From the NCBI GenBank assembly GCA_034008185.1, contig CM067081.1, forward strand, positions 31,246,806 through 31,310,805: a DNA stretch of 64,000 nt. The letters are read 5' to 3'. This stretch comes from Gorsachius magnificus (lineage: Eukaryota; Chordata; Aves; Pelecaniformes; Ardeidae). Positions 1-12,500 of the stretch are shown here, piece by piece. The position numbers and the translations under genes were made by a program. The notes under the pieces are model-generated. The model ran no database searches, was not told the DNA's origin, and was given only the letters and a program-made list of their open reading frames with translations. How positions within the stretch are numbered: the stretch's first letter is position 1; each line of letters begins with the position of its first letter.

Positions 1-3000
1 GAAACAGTGCTTATGTACTTAGGGTATTATTCTAAAACTGATGTAAGATTAAGTGGAAATGTCAAAGTGGAGGCTAGAAGTGGCTGTTAATTTAAGAATC
101 TGTGTTTGGGATTATGTTTTTCCTCCAAATAGATTATGAGGGATAGGCACAGAAGAGCAGTCCTTAGATTTTTTTGGTGGCGGGTTGAATGTCAAACCAC
201 AGCCTATCCAAAGGATATGAAGAGGGAGGAAGTTAAACATGAAATGCAAATTGTATGTAGAAGAGCTGAGAAGATGAGCGGAGGGGATGGCAGATGATTA
301 AATACGTACAGCTGTGGTGCCCAGTTGTGCCCATCAACACCACAGTGTTCTGTAGTTTCTTTCTCTCCTGCAGCGCTTTACTTTATGGCCTCCTTTTTGA
401 AAATTAAGCCTAAAGCTGAGTCTTGCAGACATTTTTCTGTGTATTAGAAAGGACTGTTTATACTTGAAAGGAAAGGTATTATTTTTTTTTTTAACCAGAG
501 ATATTCACAACCTGCCCAGCAGAAGGGGTGAAAAGCCAAAAATGTAGAGGTTTTTCCTTTGATATGAAAATATTTGCACAGCTCTGATAAAGATTTAGAG
601 CTTTAGTTCCCAAGATAGCACCCCTGTTGTTAATCCCATCTGTACTCTGTGGGATATCTCTAGTGACATACCACTAACATTTGAGGTAAAAATAGGCTCT
701 TTTGCTGAGTGACGGTAAGGAACAACAAGACTTCTGCCATGGATAAAGTTATCACATAGTCATATTCATTTATACACCGCTCATGCTGACCTATCTCAAC
801 TAGCAGAAAACTGAGAGTAGGTACAAACAGATTGGGGGAGAACATTTCTTTATGCTGTGCAAAATCAGTGCTTGAATCTTCCAGGTAGTTGCAATGTGAA
901 AGTGGCTTTTATTGGTTTGGGGGGTTGGTGGTTTTTTTGGTTTTTTTTAGGATTTCTAGGCTTTTTCTAGGATTTGTATTCACTAATGTGAATAAAATCT
1001 GTGTTCTAAATCAGTATTAAAATGCTGGGCCATCAGCAGCAGTTGAGAGATGCCTCTCCAGAGCACTGTTGTGGTTATTTTATGCAGATTGATGGGGTAG
1101 TATTTGAAAGCATGACATTTTTCTTTTTAGTTTATGTGAGAGATGTATTGAAATTATTGATCTGGCTTTGAACATCCATTAATGTCCAGTTAGCTTTTAC
1201 AAATGACTCTCAGGTTTTCTCTGTGTGTCTTGATTCCTTCCCCCTTCCACACCCCACCCCCCCCCACTAAGCTAACAAAATGCTGATTTCAAATAAATGT
1301 TTTGCAATATAGATGTGAAATGCTGTCCTATCTTCAGCATCTTTAACCATCTTGCCTGGCACTTTGCTGTCATTCTGAGCTTTGCTTTCAAACCTGTCCC
1401 TTACCTCCTCCCCACTCCCTGCCAAAAAATCCAACCAGCCTTGCTGCAGGTCGCACATATATTAAATACACCCTGACCCTGAAAGAGCCATTGCCTCCAT
1501 AGCCCCATGGCTACAGCAGATGGGGTTTACAGCACACACATGTGAAAAAATAATGCCTTCACTCCATGGAGTCTTTATTTATACAAAGTGGGGCAAACCT
1601 GGGAGGAGAGCATGAGCTGGAGCTGCCATGCTGTGGCCAGTGGTCATTTCCCTTGGGAAGTGGGATGTTATCACTCACATCTGATTTGAATCTGATGACT
1701 GCCAAAAATGCTAAGCTGTTACCTGTTTATACGCATTTCTCTTTCATTTTCCTGTTGTAAGCTTTCTGTTTGAGATATTTTGTAAGGTAACTCCTGATTT
1801 GTCCTCTACATCAAGTACCCGAAACATTGCACGGAATTAGCGTACTCTAGGTGGGAGCAAAAGATGAAAGGAAGGCTTATTTTAGTTTGCTTGGTGGCAG
1901 TTGTGGAGCTGTACTAAAGCAAATTGTTGAATTTAATTAATTTCCCAACCTGAGACTGAAGTGCATGTGAGCTCAGTAGACAGATCCCTTGTGGAAGATG
2001 TTGTCTCAAACCATACACGATGAGGAGAAACAGGTGGTGGCAATGCAAAGCTGGCAGGTGTACAAGGATTTGTTTGGGTTACCAGTAGAGGGTCTGGGAC
2101 AGTCCATCAGTAAGCAGTAGATGCAGAAGCAGCACAGTGGCCACCCTGCCAGCGGGAAGAGCTGTCTGGTTCAAGGCCAAGTGCGAGGTCCTGCACTTGG
2201 GTCACAACAACCCCATGCAACGCTGCAGGCTTGGGGAAGAGTGGCTGGAGACCTTCCTGGCAGAAAAGGACCTGGGGTTGCTGGTTGACAGCCGGCTGAA
2301 TATGAGCCAGCAGTGTGCCCAGGTGGCCAAGGTGGCCAAGAGCATCCTGGCTTGTATCAGGAATAGTGTGGCCAGCAGGAGTAGGGAAGTGATCGTGCCC
2401 CTGTACTCGGCGCTGGTGAGGCTGCACCTCGAATACTGTGTTCAGTTTTGGGCCCCTCACTACAAGAAGAACATTGAGGTGCTGGAGTGGGTCCAGAGAA
2501 GGACGGCAAAGCTGGTGAGGTGTCTGGAGCACAAATCTGATGAGGAGCGGCTGAGGGAACTGGGGTTGTTTAGTCTGGAGAAGAGGAGGCTGAGGGGAGA
2601 CCTTATTGCCCTACAACTGCCTGACAGGAGGGTGTAGTGAGGTGGGTGTTGGTCTCTTCTCCAAGTAACAAGCAATAGGACAAGAGGAAATGGCCTCAAG
2701 TTGCACCACAGGAGGTTTAGTTTGGACATTAGGAAAAATGTCTTCACCAAAAAGGTTGTCAAGCACTGGAACAGGCTGCTCAGAGAGGTGGTGGAGTCAC
2801 CATCCCTGGAGGTGTTCAAAAAATGCATAGATGTGGCACTTCAAGACATGGTTTAGTAGGCATGGTCACGTTGGGTTGACGGTTGGACTTGGTGATCTTA
2901 AAGGTCTTTTCCAACCTTAATCATTCTATGATTCTGTGATTCTATGGTTCGGTACCTCCATCTGGTACCTCTCACCCCACATGTGTCGATGGAACTCACT

Positions 3001-3376
3001 GGGGAGGATGGGGGGAGCGATGTTAAAAGTGCTGCCACTTCTGCAGTGTAGCCCCTGTCTCCAAACCCATAGAGGATCTTGCTGAGGCTGGCTGGTAATT
3101 GCACTCCTGCCCCTGTTTTATGCCCGTGGTCTGTAAGTAATGGCATGACATGTTTAAATTGAATATATCTGTGTGCTTGTGTAGAACTTGCAGGATCCGG
3201 TGTGGCTGTTCCAGCTTCAGCAATTACATAAATTATTAAAACCATTTTACAATAGATAGCGATCATTGTAGGTACGGTTAGAAGCTTTTGTTTTGAACTG
3301 CTTGTCTTTTAAAAGAAAACACTTCTTTCTTTCTGTTTTCTTTTTTTAAACAAAACCCTTATCTGCTGGTGAACAG
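1..3376 (+). other. CAB39L: CAB39L intron (3' part)
   Basis: No exon was found before 3377; the short open frames here resemble no protein I know. Contents seen: a CR1 fragment (2163-2950) and short C-, T- or A-rich tracts (for example a C run at 1257-1265). The missing N-terminal CAB39L exon is therefore further upstream. Confidence 0.75.
2163..2950 (+). mobile_element. CR1 LINE fragment, 3' part
   Basis: A 5'-truncated CR1 in the same direction as CAB39L. It begins inside the reverse transcriptase C-terminal part ([16 protein letters not shown] at about 2172) and continues through [34 protein letters not shown] and [18 protein letters not shown]. It runs through the 3' untranslated part to the terminal ATTCTATGATTCTGTGATTC repeat. 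The frame stops at 2635 after an indel. Confidence 0.93.
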
Positions 3377-3541
3377 GCATCGGAGGAAGTGTCAAAATCT
3401 CTGCAAGCAATGAAGGAAATTCTGTGTGGGACCACAGACAAGGAGCCACCTACAGAAATTGTGGCTCAGCTGGCACAAGAGCTATATAACAGTGGCCTTC
3501 TAGTGACGCTTATTGCCAACCTGCAGCTGATAGATTTTGAG
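3377..3541 (+). CDS. CAB39L: CAB39L coding exon 1 of 7 in window
   Basis: Acceptor ...GAACAG before 3377 and donor GTAGGT after 3541. The 165 nt encode 55 residues in phase 0, beginning [10 protein letters not shown] and ending LQLIDFE. The segment [12 protein letters not shown] is strongly conserved in MO25 proteins and forms early helices of the repeat fold. The preceding exon, with the start codon, is not in the window. Confidence 0.96.
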
Positions 3542-6500
3542 GTAGGTCAGCATCCATAAACCTTTTCATCTCTTTGGTCTCAATGTTGTCAGTGAGTAGA
3601 GCTGTATTTTTCTGAAGTCTAAATAATTTTCTTGCATTCAAAACTTTTTCACATGCTGAAGAAAGTAGCTGCTGTAGATTGGTCAGTCTCCTGATAGATA
3701 TGCTCATATACGGGAAGTAAGTGCGATGCATCTGATTGGTGGGGTTCATTTTTATCAAAACAAAACTGATAAAGAAATATTGCCACGTGTATCCAAACAA
3801 GATAGGAAATGATGCTGAGAATACTGTCTATGATCAACCTTGTAAGCTGCAGTGGTGAACTTCTTTCTTTGGGATAGTGCAACTAGAGCCAACCGCTGTC
3901 TCTGAAGTGTGTCCGATTTGGAAGGGGCCCAGGACATGGAATAAAAATAATTGGAAGTATGGGAAAATCTCATCTGAAAAAGACTGAAAAAAATTAGGAT
4001 GGTTTAGTTGGAAAGGAGTTGAAGAAGGTGTTAAAAACTGACAGGTGGCAAGGTAAATTGGGTTGCCCTCGCTTAATTCTTTGGATTAAAAGAAGGAAGG
4101 AATATAACTTTTTGGCAGCAGAAAGATTAATATGAGTATATATGTATACATATTATTTACTTGTATATATTTATATATAAAATTATATATTCCATGGAAC
4201 TCCTTGCCACTTTTGTTGTTAAAGCCAAAAACTTAGGAGACAACTACTAAGACAACTGAACTTGCTTATATATAAGGAGAAGAAGAGTTATGGTAGAAAA
4301 GATTTCAGTAATTCAGGATAAATATAAACTCTTTGAACTGACCTTTGGCTGGTAGGGACTGGGAAGAAACTTTGTCACTGGCAGGTCATTATAGTATTCC
4401 TATGGTCTATGGTCAGCCGGGATAGTGGTCCCCAGGGACTGCTGTTACATGTCCCGTGATTTCTATGGCTCCTGAGCAGTGGTGAATTGTCACAAGTGTC
4501 CGAGCATCTCTGAGCAGTCAGAAATCCCCATCTCCTAGGAACCAAACCTCCGCTGCTGAAGTCTGAAGCAGGAGCAGTACCCAACATATAGGGCAGGGCA
4601 GCCGCTGAATTTAAAAATCAGTTCCCTGGAGAGATCATCTGGTGCTCTCAGAGCCACCTTTTGTGGGAGTTACTTTCCTGTGGAAGGTTTCCCCCCTTAT
4701 TGAAGTTATTTGTTATTACTTTAATTTTCTTTCCATTTTGCAAATGAATGAAAGGGAGGAATGATGGGAGATTTTTTCTTTCTTCCCCTCACCCTCCAAC
4801 CCCCCAGTAAAGCCAGGATTCAAGGGACTGATTTATTTATTTTGTATTAATTTTTGAAAATGTTGTTAGTGGAGTTCTCTCGCTCTTCCTCAGGTCTTAA
4901 ATTTAAGAGATTTTTTTTTTATGCTAGAATTTATTGAGATCCTTTCACTTGTCTTCTCCCTGCCACCCCTGGTTACTGCTAAATGCTCAATTACAAAAAA
5001 AAAAAAAAAAAAAAAAAAACAAACAAACCCCCCTAAAAATCCTAATTTTTTTTTTTTTTTTTTAAGAAAAAGTGAGAGAGGGGAGGAGAAGACATTGTTA
5101 GCAAATACACCACAAAAGGGAAACTACTGCGTTTTTTTAGTTACCTGACAGTCTGTATTGCTTTTGTCAGGCAAAAAATTCTGTATGGGCATATTGAACC
5201 CACAGCCTTCAAATGCAAGCACTGAGTGAAATACCTAAGCTGTTACTGAGTTACTGTGATTACAAACAATTCTAGTAACTCTTATTGCAAAAGAGATTTT
5301 TCCATGATAAAACCTTCTCAATCATTTAGCAAAGCTGTTATACATACTCTTTCGGCAAACCAGTAGAAACGAAATGTCGTTGAACAAGAGGATAGTAAAA
5401 GCATGTGCTGCTTTGTCTTCGTATTCCCAGTGACTTTTTCAGTTTATCAACTTTTCTGCTTCCGTTTTGTTATATCGGTGGCCACAGTTGGAGTTTAGGT
5501 TTCTTCGTTGAACAAGCAATTTCATCACTTTGTAACACACAAATTTTTTGGATCTGTATGTAAAGCAAAATCATAAATTACTTGAAACTCTGATTTCTGA
5601 AGGGAATAATGTTTATGTAGGTTACTTTTTTTTGTCCTGACTCCGTCTCCTCCTCACCAACCCCACTGCCCACTTAGATCACAGTTTTGCACAGCTGTAT
5701 TTGAAGGTGTGTTTTCAAAGACTTCGTGAAACTTGACAGCTGTTTAGAGGAGCGAGACCAGAGTTAATGCCCCCACCAAGGAAAAGGCAGCAGCACAGAC
5801 TCGAGTCCTGTCTCATTTGTTTTTCATCTGCCAGCACATCTGGCTGAGGGCAGGCATGTAGGGGAGACTTGTACACATCCATCACATGTCTATAGAAAGC
5901 ACAGGTTTATTGCTTCTGCCACTCAAGAAACAATATAGAATTTTGGTGATTATATTGCTATGAAGCACTAAAGATGGGTCTGGGCAGGAGCCCAGAATCA
6001 AGATCAGATGGGATTTTTGGAAATTTAAAATAGGAAATTTATTGTTGAGCTTTGAAGAACTGAGGGAAGTGTGCATACAGAGAAAGTCAGCTAAAAAAAT
6101 GGTTGTTAATAACTATGTGTAAGCCTAAAAGTTCACAAGCTATAAAGCCACTAAAAGAGGCAGTAAATAGCCATGAGCCCAGGACTGGTGACATTAGAAG
6201 CTTTCCCTTACTTTGCCTTGAAACAGGAGCTGAATTATGTTATAGGTATCATGCAATTTCTTATTTATATAATGGCATCCTTTACAGTTTTTTTGGTTTG
6301 GCCTAGCCACTTTCTCTCCATGCTGCCTTATCTTGTGCTTTCTGTGGCCATATGTATTTTGTTATAAGGCACAACTGAGTCGCAGATCCAAATAAAGAAG
6401 TGTTGCAAAAGTATTTCTACAGTTTTTACAGATGTCTGGTGGTGAGGGAAGTCTGCCTTGGTTCCCTCCCTATCTGCCTCCATTCCCTCCCAGAGAGACC

Positions 6501-9500
6501 AACTGGTCTGGCTTTCACCATTGCTGGTCTCTTGAAAATTGGATATACTTTGATATATCTCCTCTCTAAGAGATATATAGGTATATCTCTCCTGTCTGCT
6601 ATTGGATATAATCATAGAATCATAGAATCACCTCGGTTGGAAAAGACCTTTAAGATCATCGAGTCCAACCGTTAACCTAGCACTGCCATCCCACCACTAA
6701 ACCATGTCCCTGAGCACCTCATCTATCCTTCTTTTAAAGACCTCCAGGGATGAGGACTCGACCACCTCCCTGGGCAGCCCATTCCAGAGCCTGACAACCC
6801 TCTCGGTGAAGAAGTTTTTCCTAATGTCTAGCCTAAACCTGCCCTGGCGCAGCTTCAAGCCATTCCCCCTCGTCCTATCATCTGTTACCAGGGAGAAGAG
6901 GCCGACCCCCACCTCACTACAGCCTCCTTTCAGGGAGTTGTAGAGGGCGATCAGGTCTCCCCTCAGCCTCCTCTTCTCCAGACTAAACAACCCCAGTTCC
7001 CTCAGCCGCTCCTCGTATGACTTGTGCTCCAGACCCCTCACCAGCTTGGTTGCTCTCCTCTGGACCTGTTCCAGCAAGGCAACATCTTTCTTGTAGTGAG
7101 GGGCCCAAAACTGAACACAGTATTCGAGGTGCAGCCTCACCAGCACCGAGTACAGGGGCACGATCACTTCCCTACTCCTGCTGGCCACACTATTCCTGAT
7201 ACAAGCCAGGATGCCATTGGCCTTCTTGGCCACCTGGGCACACTGCTGGCTCATATTCAGCCGGCTGTCAATCAGTACCCCCAGGTCTTTTTCCACCAGG
7301 CAGCTTTCCAGCCACTCTTCCCCAAGCCTGTAGCGCTGCATGGGGTTGTTGTGACCCAAGTGCAGGACCCGGCACTTGGCCTTGTTGAACCTCATACACT
7401 TGGCCTCGGCCCATCGATCCAGCCTGTCCAGGTCCCTCTGCAGAGCCCTCCTCCCCTCCAGCAGATCAACACTCCCACCCAGTTTGGTGTCATCTGCAAA
7501 TTTACTGAGGGCACACTCAATCCCCTCATCCAGGTCATTGATAAAGATATTAAACAAGACTGGCCCTAAAACTGAGCCCTGGGGGACACCGCTTGTGACC
7601 GGCCGCCAACTGGATTTAGCTCCATTCACCACAACTCTCTGGGCTCGGCCATGCAGCCAGTTTTTAACCCAGCGAAGAGTACATCCATCTAGGCCATGAA
7701 CTGCCAGCTTCTCCACGAGAATGCTATGGGAGACTGTGTCAAAGGCTTTGCTGAAGTCCAGGTAGATAGCATCCACAGCCTTTCCCTCATCTACCAGGCG
7801 GGTCACCTGGTCATAGAAGGAAATCAGGTTGGTTAGGCAAGACTTGCCTTTCGTGAACCCATGCTGACTGGGCCTGATCCCCCAATTGTCCTCCATGTGC
7901 CTGGTGAGCACCCTCAAGATAAACCGCTCCATAATCTTCCCCGGTACCGAGGTCAGGCTGACTGGTCTGTACTTCCCCGGATCCTCCTTCCGGCCCTTCT
8001 TGAAGAGAGGCGTCACATTTGCCAACCTCCAGTCATCTGGGACCTCCCCTGTTCTCCAGGACTGCTGATAAATGATAGAGAGTGGCTTGGCAAGCTCCTC
8101 TGCCAGCTCCTTCAGCACTCTTGGGTGGATCCCATCCGGCCCCATAGACTTGTGGATGTCCAGGTGGCATAGCAGGTCAAAGACTGCTTCCTCCTGGATT
8201 ATGGGGGGTTCATTCCACTCTCTGTCCCCATCTTCCAGCTCAGGAGGCTGGGTACCCTGGGGATAACTTGTCGGGCCATTAAAGACCGAGGCAAAGAAGG
8301 CATTGAGTATCTCAGCCTTTTCCTCATCCTTAGTGGCAATGTTCCCCCTTGCATCCACTAGTGGATGGAGGTTCTCCCTGGCTCTCTTTTTGCTGTTAAC
8401 ATATTTATAAAAACTCTTCTTATTATCCCTTATAACAGTGGCCAGGTTAAATTCCAGCTGGGCTTTTGCCTTTCTAATCTCCTCTCTGCATGACCTGACA
8501 AGATCCCTGTACTCTTCTTGGGTTGCCTGCCCCTTCTTCCAGAGCTGTTAAGCTCTCCTTTTTTCCCTTAGTCGCACTAGTAGTCCTCTGTCCAGCCAGG
8601 CCGGTCGTCTTCCCCGCCGATTCGTCTTACGGCACATGGGGACAGCCTGCTCCTGTGCCTTTAAGACTTCTTCCTTGAAAAACACCCAGCCTTCCTGGAC
8701 CCCTTTGCCCTTCAGGACTATCTCCCAAGGGACTCTCCCAACCAGCGTTCTGAGCAGGTCAAAGTCTGCCCTCCGGAAATCCATGGTGGCGGTCTTGCTG
8801 ACCCCCTTCCTAACCTCACCAAAGATCGAAAACTCTACCATTTCATGATCACTAAGGCCTAGATGATTTCCGACCACCACCTCTCCCACCAGTCCTTCTC
8901 TGTTAGTGAACAGGAGGTCAAGCAGGGCACTTCCCCTGGTAGGCTCACTTACCAGCTGTGTCAGGAAGTTATCTTCCACACACTGCAGGAACCTTCTGGA
9001 CTGTTTCCTTTCTGCTGTATTGTATTTCCAGCAGATGTCTGGGAAGTTGAAGTCCCCCACAAGAACAAGAGCTCGCGACTGAGAGACTCCTGCCAGCCGC
9101 TTGTAGAATTCTTCGTCAACGTCCTCATCCTGGTCGGGTGGTCTGTAACAGACTCCCAACAGGATATCTTTCTTGTTGGCCTTTCCCCTCATCCTCACCC
9201 ATAAGCATTCTGCCTCACCACAAGCATCAAGCTCTGTACAATCTAAACACTCCCTAACATACAGAGCCACCCCACCATCTCTCCTTCCTTGCCTGTCCCT
9301 TCTGAAGAGTTTGTAGCCATCCATCGCAGCACTCCAGTCATGGGAGGCATCCCACCACGTTTCTGTGATGGCGACTACATCATAACCATCCTGCCTTACA
9401 ATGGCTTCCAGCTCCTCCCGTTTGTTGCCCATGCTGCGTGCATTAGTGTAGATGCACTTGAGCTGGGCTGTCGGTTTCACCCCCAGCAATGGGGTGACCC

Positions 9501-12500
9501 CCCCAGGCTCCTCTCTAGTGAGCCTGTTTATATCCCCTTCCCCCTTCAGGCCTAGTTTAAAGCCCTCTCTACAAGCCCCGCCAGTTCCTGAGCAAGGATC
9601 CTATTTCCCTTCCGAGAGAGCTGGGCACCATCTGTTGTCGACAGGCCCGGTGCCATGAAAACCTCTCCATGGTCAAAGAAGCCCAAGCCCTTCCGATGGC
9701 ACCAACCTTTGAGCCACACGTTAACTGCTCTAGCTTTCCTATTCCTTTCCGTGTTCCCTCCTGACACTAATGGGATCGAGGAGAGCACTACCTGCGCTCC
9801 TGATCCTTCAACCATTTTCCCTAGTGCCCTGAAATTCCTTTTGATCAATTTGGGGCTTCTCTCTGGCAATTCATCGCTGCCTGCCTGCCATCGCTGCAGT
9901 GCACCTAGTATTATGTAACTAATACAAAATTTGGCACAGCAGAGAGGATCACTTAGTATTTTGGCCATTTTCACCTCGCCTTTTCAACTTTTCTCTCTCT
10001 GGATTGTTTTCATCTTGGAATAACTGTTGAAGCCGCTGGGGATCACAGGATTCCAGACATACGTTATGGGTGTTGTAAAGATAGGGGAGAATGGGATGAC
10101 TTTATAAAGAATTAGCCTAACTAAGAGAATGTCCAAGGGTCAAAAGTGTTGCAGACAAAGGCAGGTGGACTGGCCTGCTCTGAGTTGATTCTCCTATTTA
10201 ATTCCCCAAGTCTCCAAGCCAGCTGGGTTGGAAGGATTAGGAAAGCAGAATATTTTGTGTTTCTCAGCAGTGATTTATTTGTAGAGGTAAAACCAGGGAA
10301 TTTCCCTCTGTGTGAAACTATCTGCTTCTTGGCTTCAAACATTCAATAAGTTCTCCACCAAAGAATGTTTGTTCTCTCGAGACAGATCAATGAGTGTGTA
10401 CAGATTATAAGTAACCTTTTGCTTTAGCTTGTCCTGTGCATAGTGACCTGCTGTTGACTCGGTGCCTTGGTTACTGGTCATTAGTGCAGCAGTCTCCCCC
10501 CCTCCATTAATTTCACAAATCAATTTGTCTCTTGTGGCCAGAGGAGAAAGCGGTGGGGGAGGAGGAGGACTTCTAATGCAAGATGTATTGGCAAACCCTG
10601 TGGCTGAATAGAACATCATTTGGAAGGGCCTTCTGAAAAGCTGTTTGCATGGAGAAGCAGCTGAAGACAAAATGTGATTGTGCAGATGTGTGTATATAGG
10701 AATAAATTAGGATAAAGTGAAGGATCTTATTGTGCCTGAAGCAGAGACATGTATGTGATGCAGCCTTCCTATCAGTAGTAATTATTTCATTCTCCATGGT
10801 GAAATGATGGGTGCAGTTTTAAATTTAACCCTGATTTTCAGAAGTGTAATCACATGTGGCATTGATTGCATTTGACAAATAAAAAGCTTTAGCTTTGTAA
10901 GTCTAGGCTGTAGGGCAGTGTACCTGGTCTTAGCTTGACAGCTTAGATTTGGAGGCTATGGGAGCAATAGTACAAACACTGCAAAAACATGTCTGGCTCA
11001 GGGTAGCGGCTTTATTTTTTGGTACTTTAATGATGCTATTTAAGATAGGCAGGGACTTGCCTGACAGGATAAGGGGGATGCACATCCTCGTTTAGAAAGT
11101 GAGAGGTGTAAATGGGAGTGGGGGGATCTGTAGTCTTCAGAGCCACCTGACGGGAAGAAGCCTTCTTGTGGCATTGAGGAAACAGCAAGTATGAGGTGGT
11201 GGGACTGTGGAGAGCCCAAAAAAAAGCCTGACTTGTTTTGTTTTCAGTTTCGTTTCTCCTTTAAATAGAGATTATAATAAATGGTCATTTGTTCATGTTT
11301 TTCCGGTTGAAGATATATTTTGCTTCTTTAACAGGGCAAAAAGGACGTTTCCCAGATATTTAACAACATCTTGAGAAGACAAATTGGCACACGCAGCCCT
11401 ACTGTGGAATACATTAGTGCCCATCCACATATCCTATTCATGCTTCTAAAAGGGTGGGTGCTTTAATTTGATTTTCATTAAAGAGCATTGCCTGGAACAT
11501 GCTGGCATTGCAGTTGATCTACTTTCTCACTTTTAGTTTAAAAAAAAAAAAAGGATTTTCAGATTTTGCTCCAGATTTCTTATTTTGTTTCTTTCATATT
11601 GACTTTCTTTCTATTTAACTGTATAATTTTTAATGACTGGATTATTTTATTTGGTTGTTATTTCTTCACCAAACTTCATGTTGGAATAATTATGTGCTGA
11701 TTGTTTTTTTGCTCCCCACATGACATGTACTTCAGTTCTTGCCCTAGACTCTTGTGTAGCTTTGTCGATGACCGCTGAGTTTCATTTAGACTCTTTTTCA
11801 TTGCAGGAGTGACTTATAGTGGTGTCTGTAAATAACTGGAGTCAAGTGCTGGACCACCGTGTGGTAGAACAGAGAGAGGCAAAAATGCGTAAAAAGAGTG
11901 GTTGTGTCTGTGGGGCGGACTTCTTCAATGCTTGTAGCCACATGTGAACTTCACCTTTAAATTAGTTCAGTCATGAACTCCATGACCTTCAGCATTCAAT
12001 CTTTTTTTTTGTTTTTGTTGGTCTTTTAACCTTTGAGAGAGTCAGTGCTCAGCTGTAATCCGGTGGTTCCCAAGCTAAGTTGGCCAAGGAGGGGGAGTAG
12101 ACTGCAGTGCGGAGAGGACATCAGCTGCAGTTGCATTTAGGAGTGCACAAGTATTGGCCTAAAACTCTTGAGGCTTCTATCCCCTTTGCTTTTGGCCAAA
12201 AGCACCTTCCATTCAGCAAGAAGCTTTGCTTTTCCAATCTTGAAGTCCACTGTTCTCTTCTGTTTTCTGTCATTTTCTAAACCACAGAAGCTGAAGAAGC
12301 CAAAACTCAGGATTTTTTTAATTTTTCCCTCAGAAAAGGAGAATATATGTGATTGGGATTAAAGAACTGATGTAGAAGTAAGTGCGTTTATTAGCTGATC
12401 AGTATGAAACAACGTGTCATAGTAGTTGTGTGGTCACACTAGCAACAGCCATTCAAAAACATGACATAAGCCTTTCAAACAAATGATTCTCAAGAGAATG

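Larger units (their letters stand above)
6610..9920 (-). mobile_element. CR1 LINE, near-complete, antisense in intron
   Basis: A non-LTR retrotransposon of the CR1 family, antisense to CAB39L. Going 5' to 3' on the minus strand it carries the end of ORF1 (an SGNH-esterase-like part, about 9920-9552), ORF2 (9489-6697) with endonuclease and reverse transcriptase, and a short 3' tail ending in repeated ATTCTATG units at about 6610-6630. The 5' end is truncated inside ORF1; the exact boundary (9900-9975) is uncertain. Full-length avian CR1 is about 4.5 kb. No target-site duplication was seen, as is usual for CR1. With only one nonsense codon in 2.8 kb of ORF2 it appears to be a fairly young insertion. 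Confidence 0.95.
3542..11334 (+). other. CAB39L: CAB39L intron with near-complete CR1
   Basis: A 7.8-kb intron. It contains an AT-rich stretch near 4.15 kb, an A25/T18 pair near 5.0 kb and the large antisense CR1 (about 6610-9920). Outside these I see no coding signal. The remaining open frames are short and unlike known proteins. Confidence 0.85.

Noticed and set aside
7024..7569. 181-codon plus-strand open frame, repeated almost unchanged at 52851-53396 and antisense at 2107-2532
   Set aside because: It is the antisense shadow of the CR1 reverse transcriptase; the repeated occurrence only reflects the repeat.
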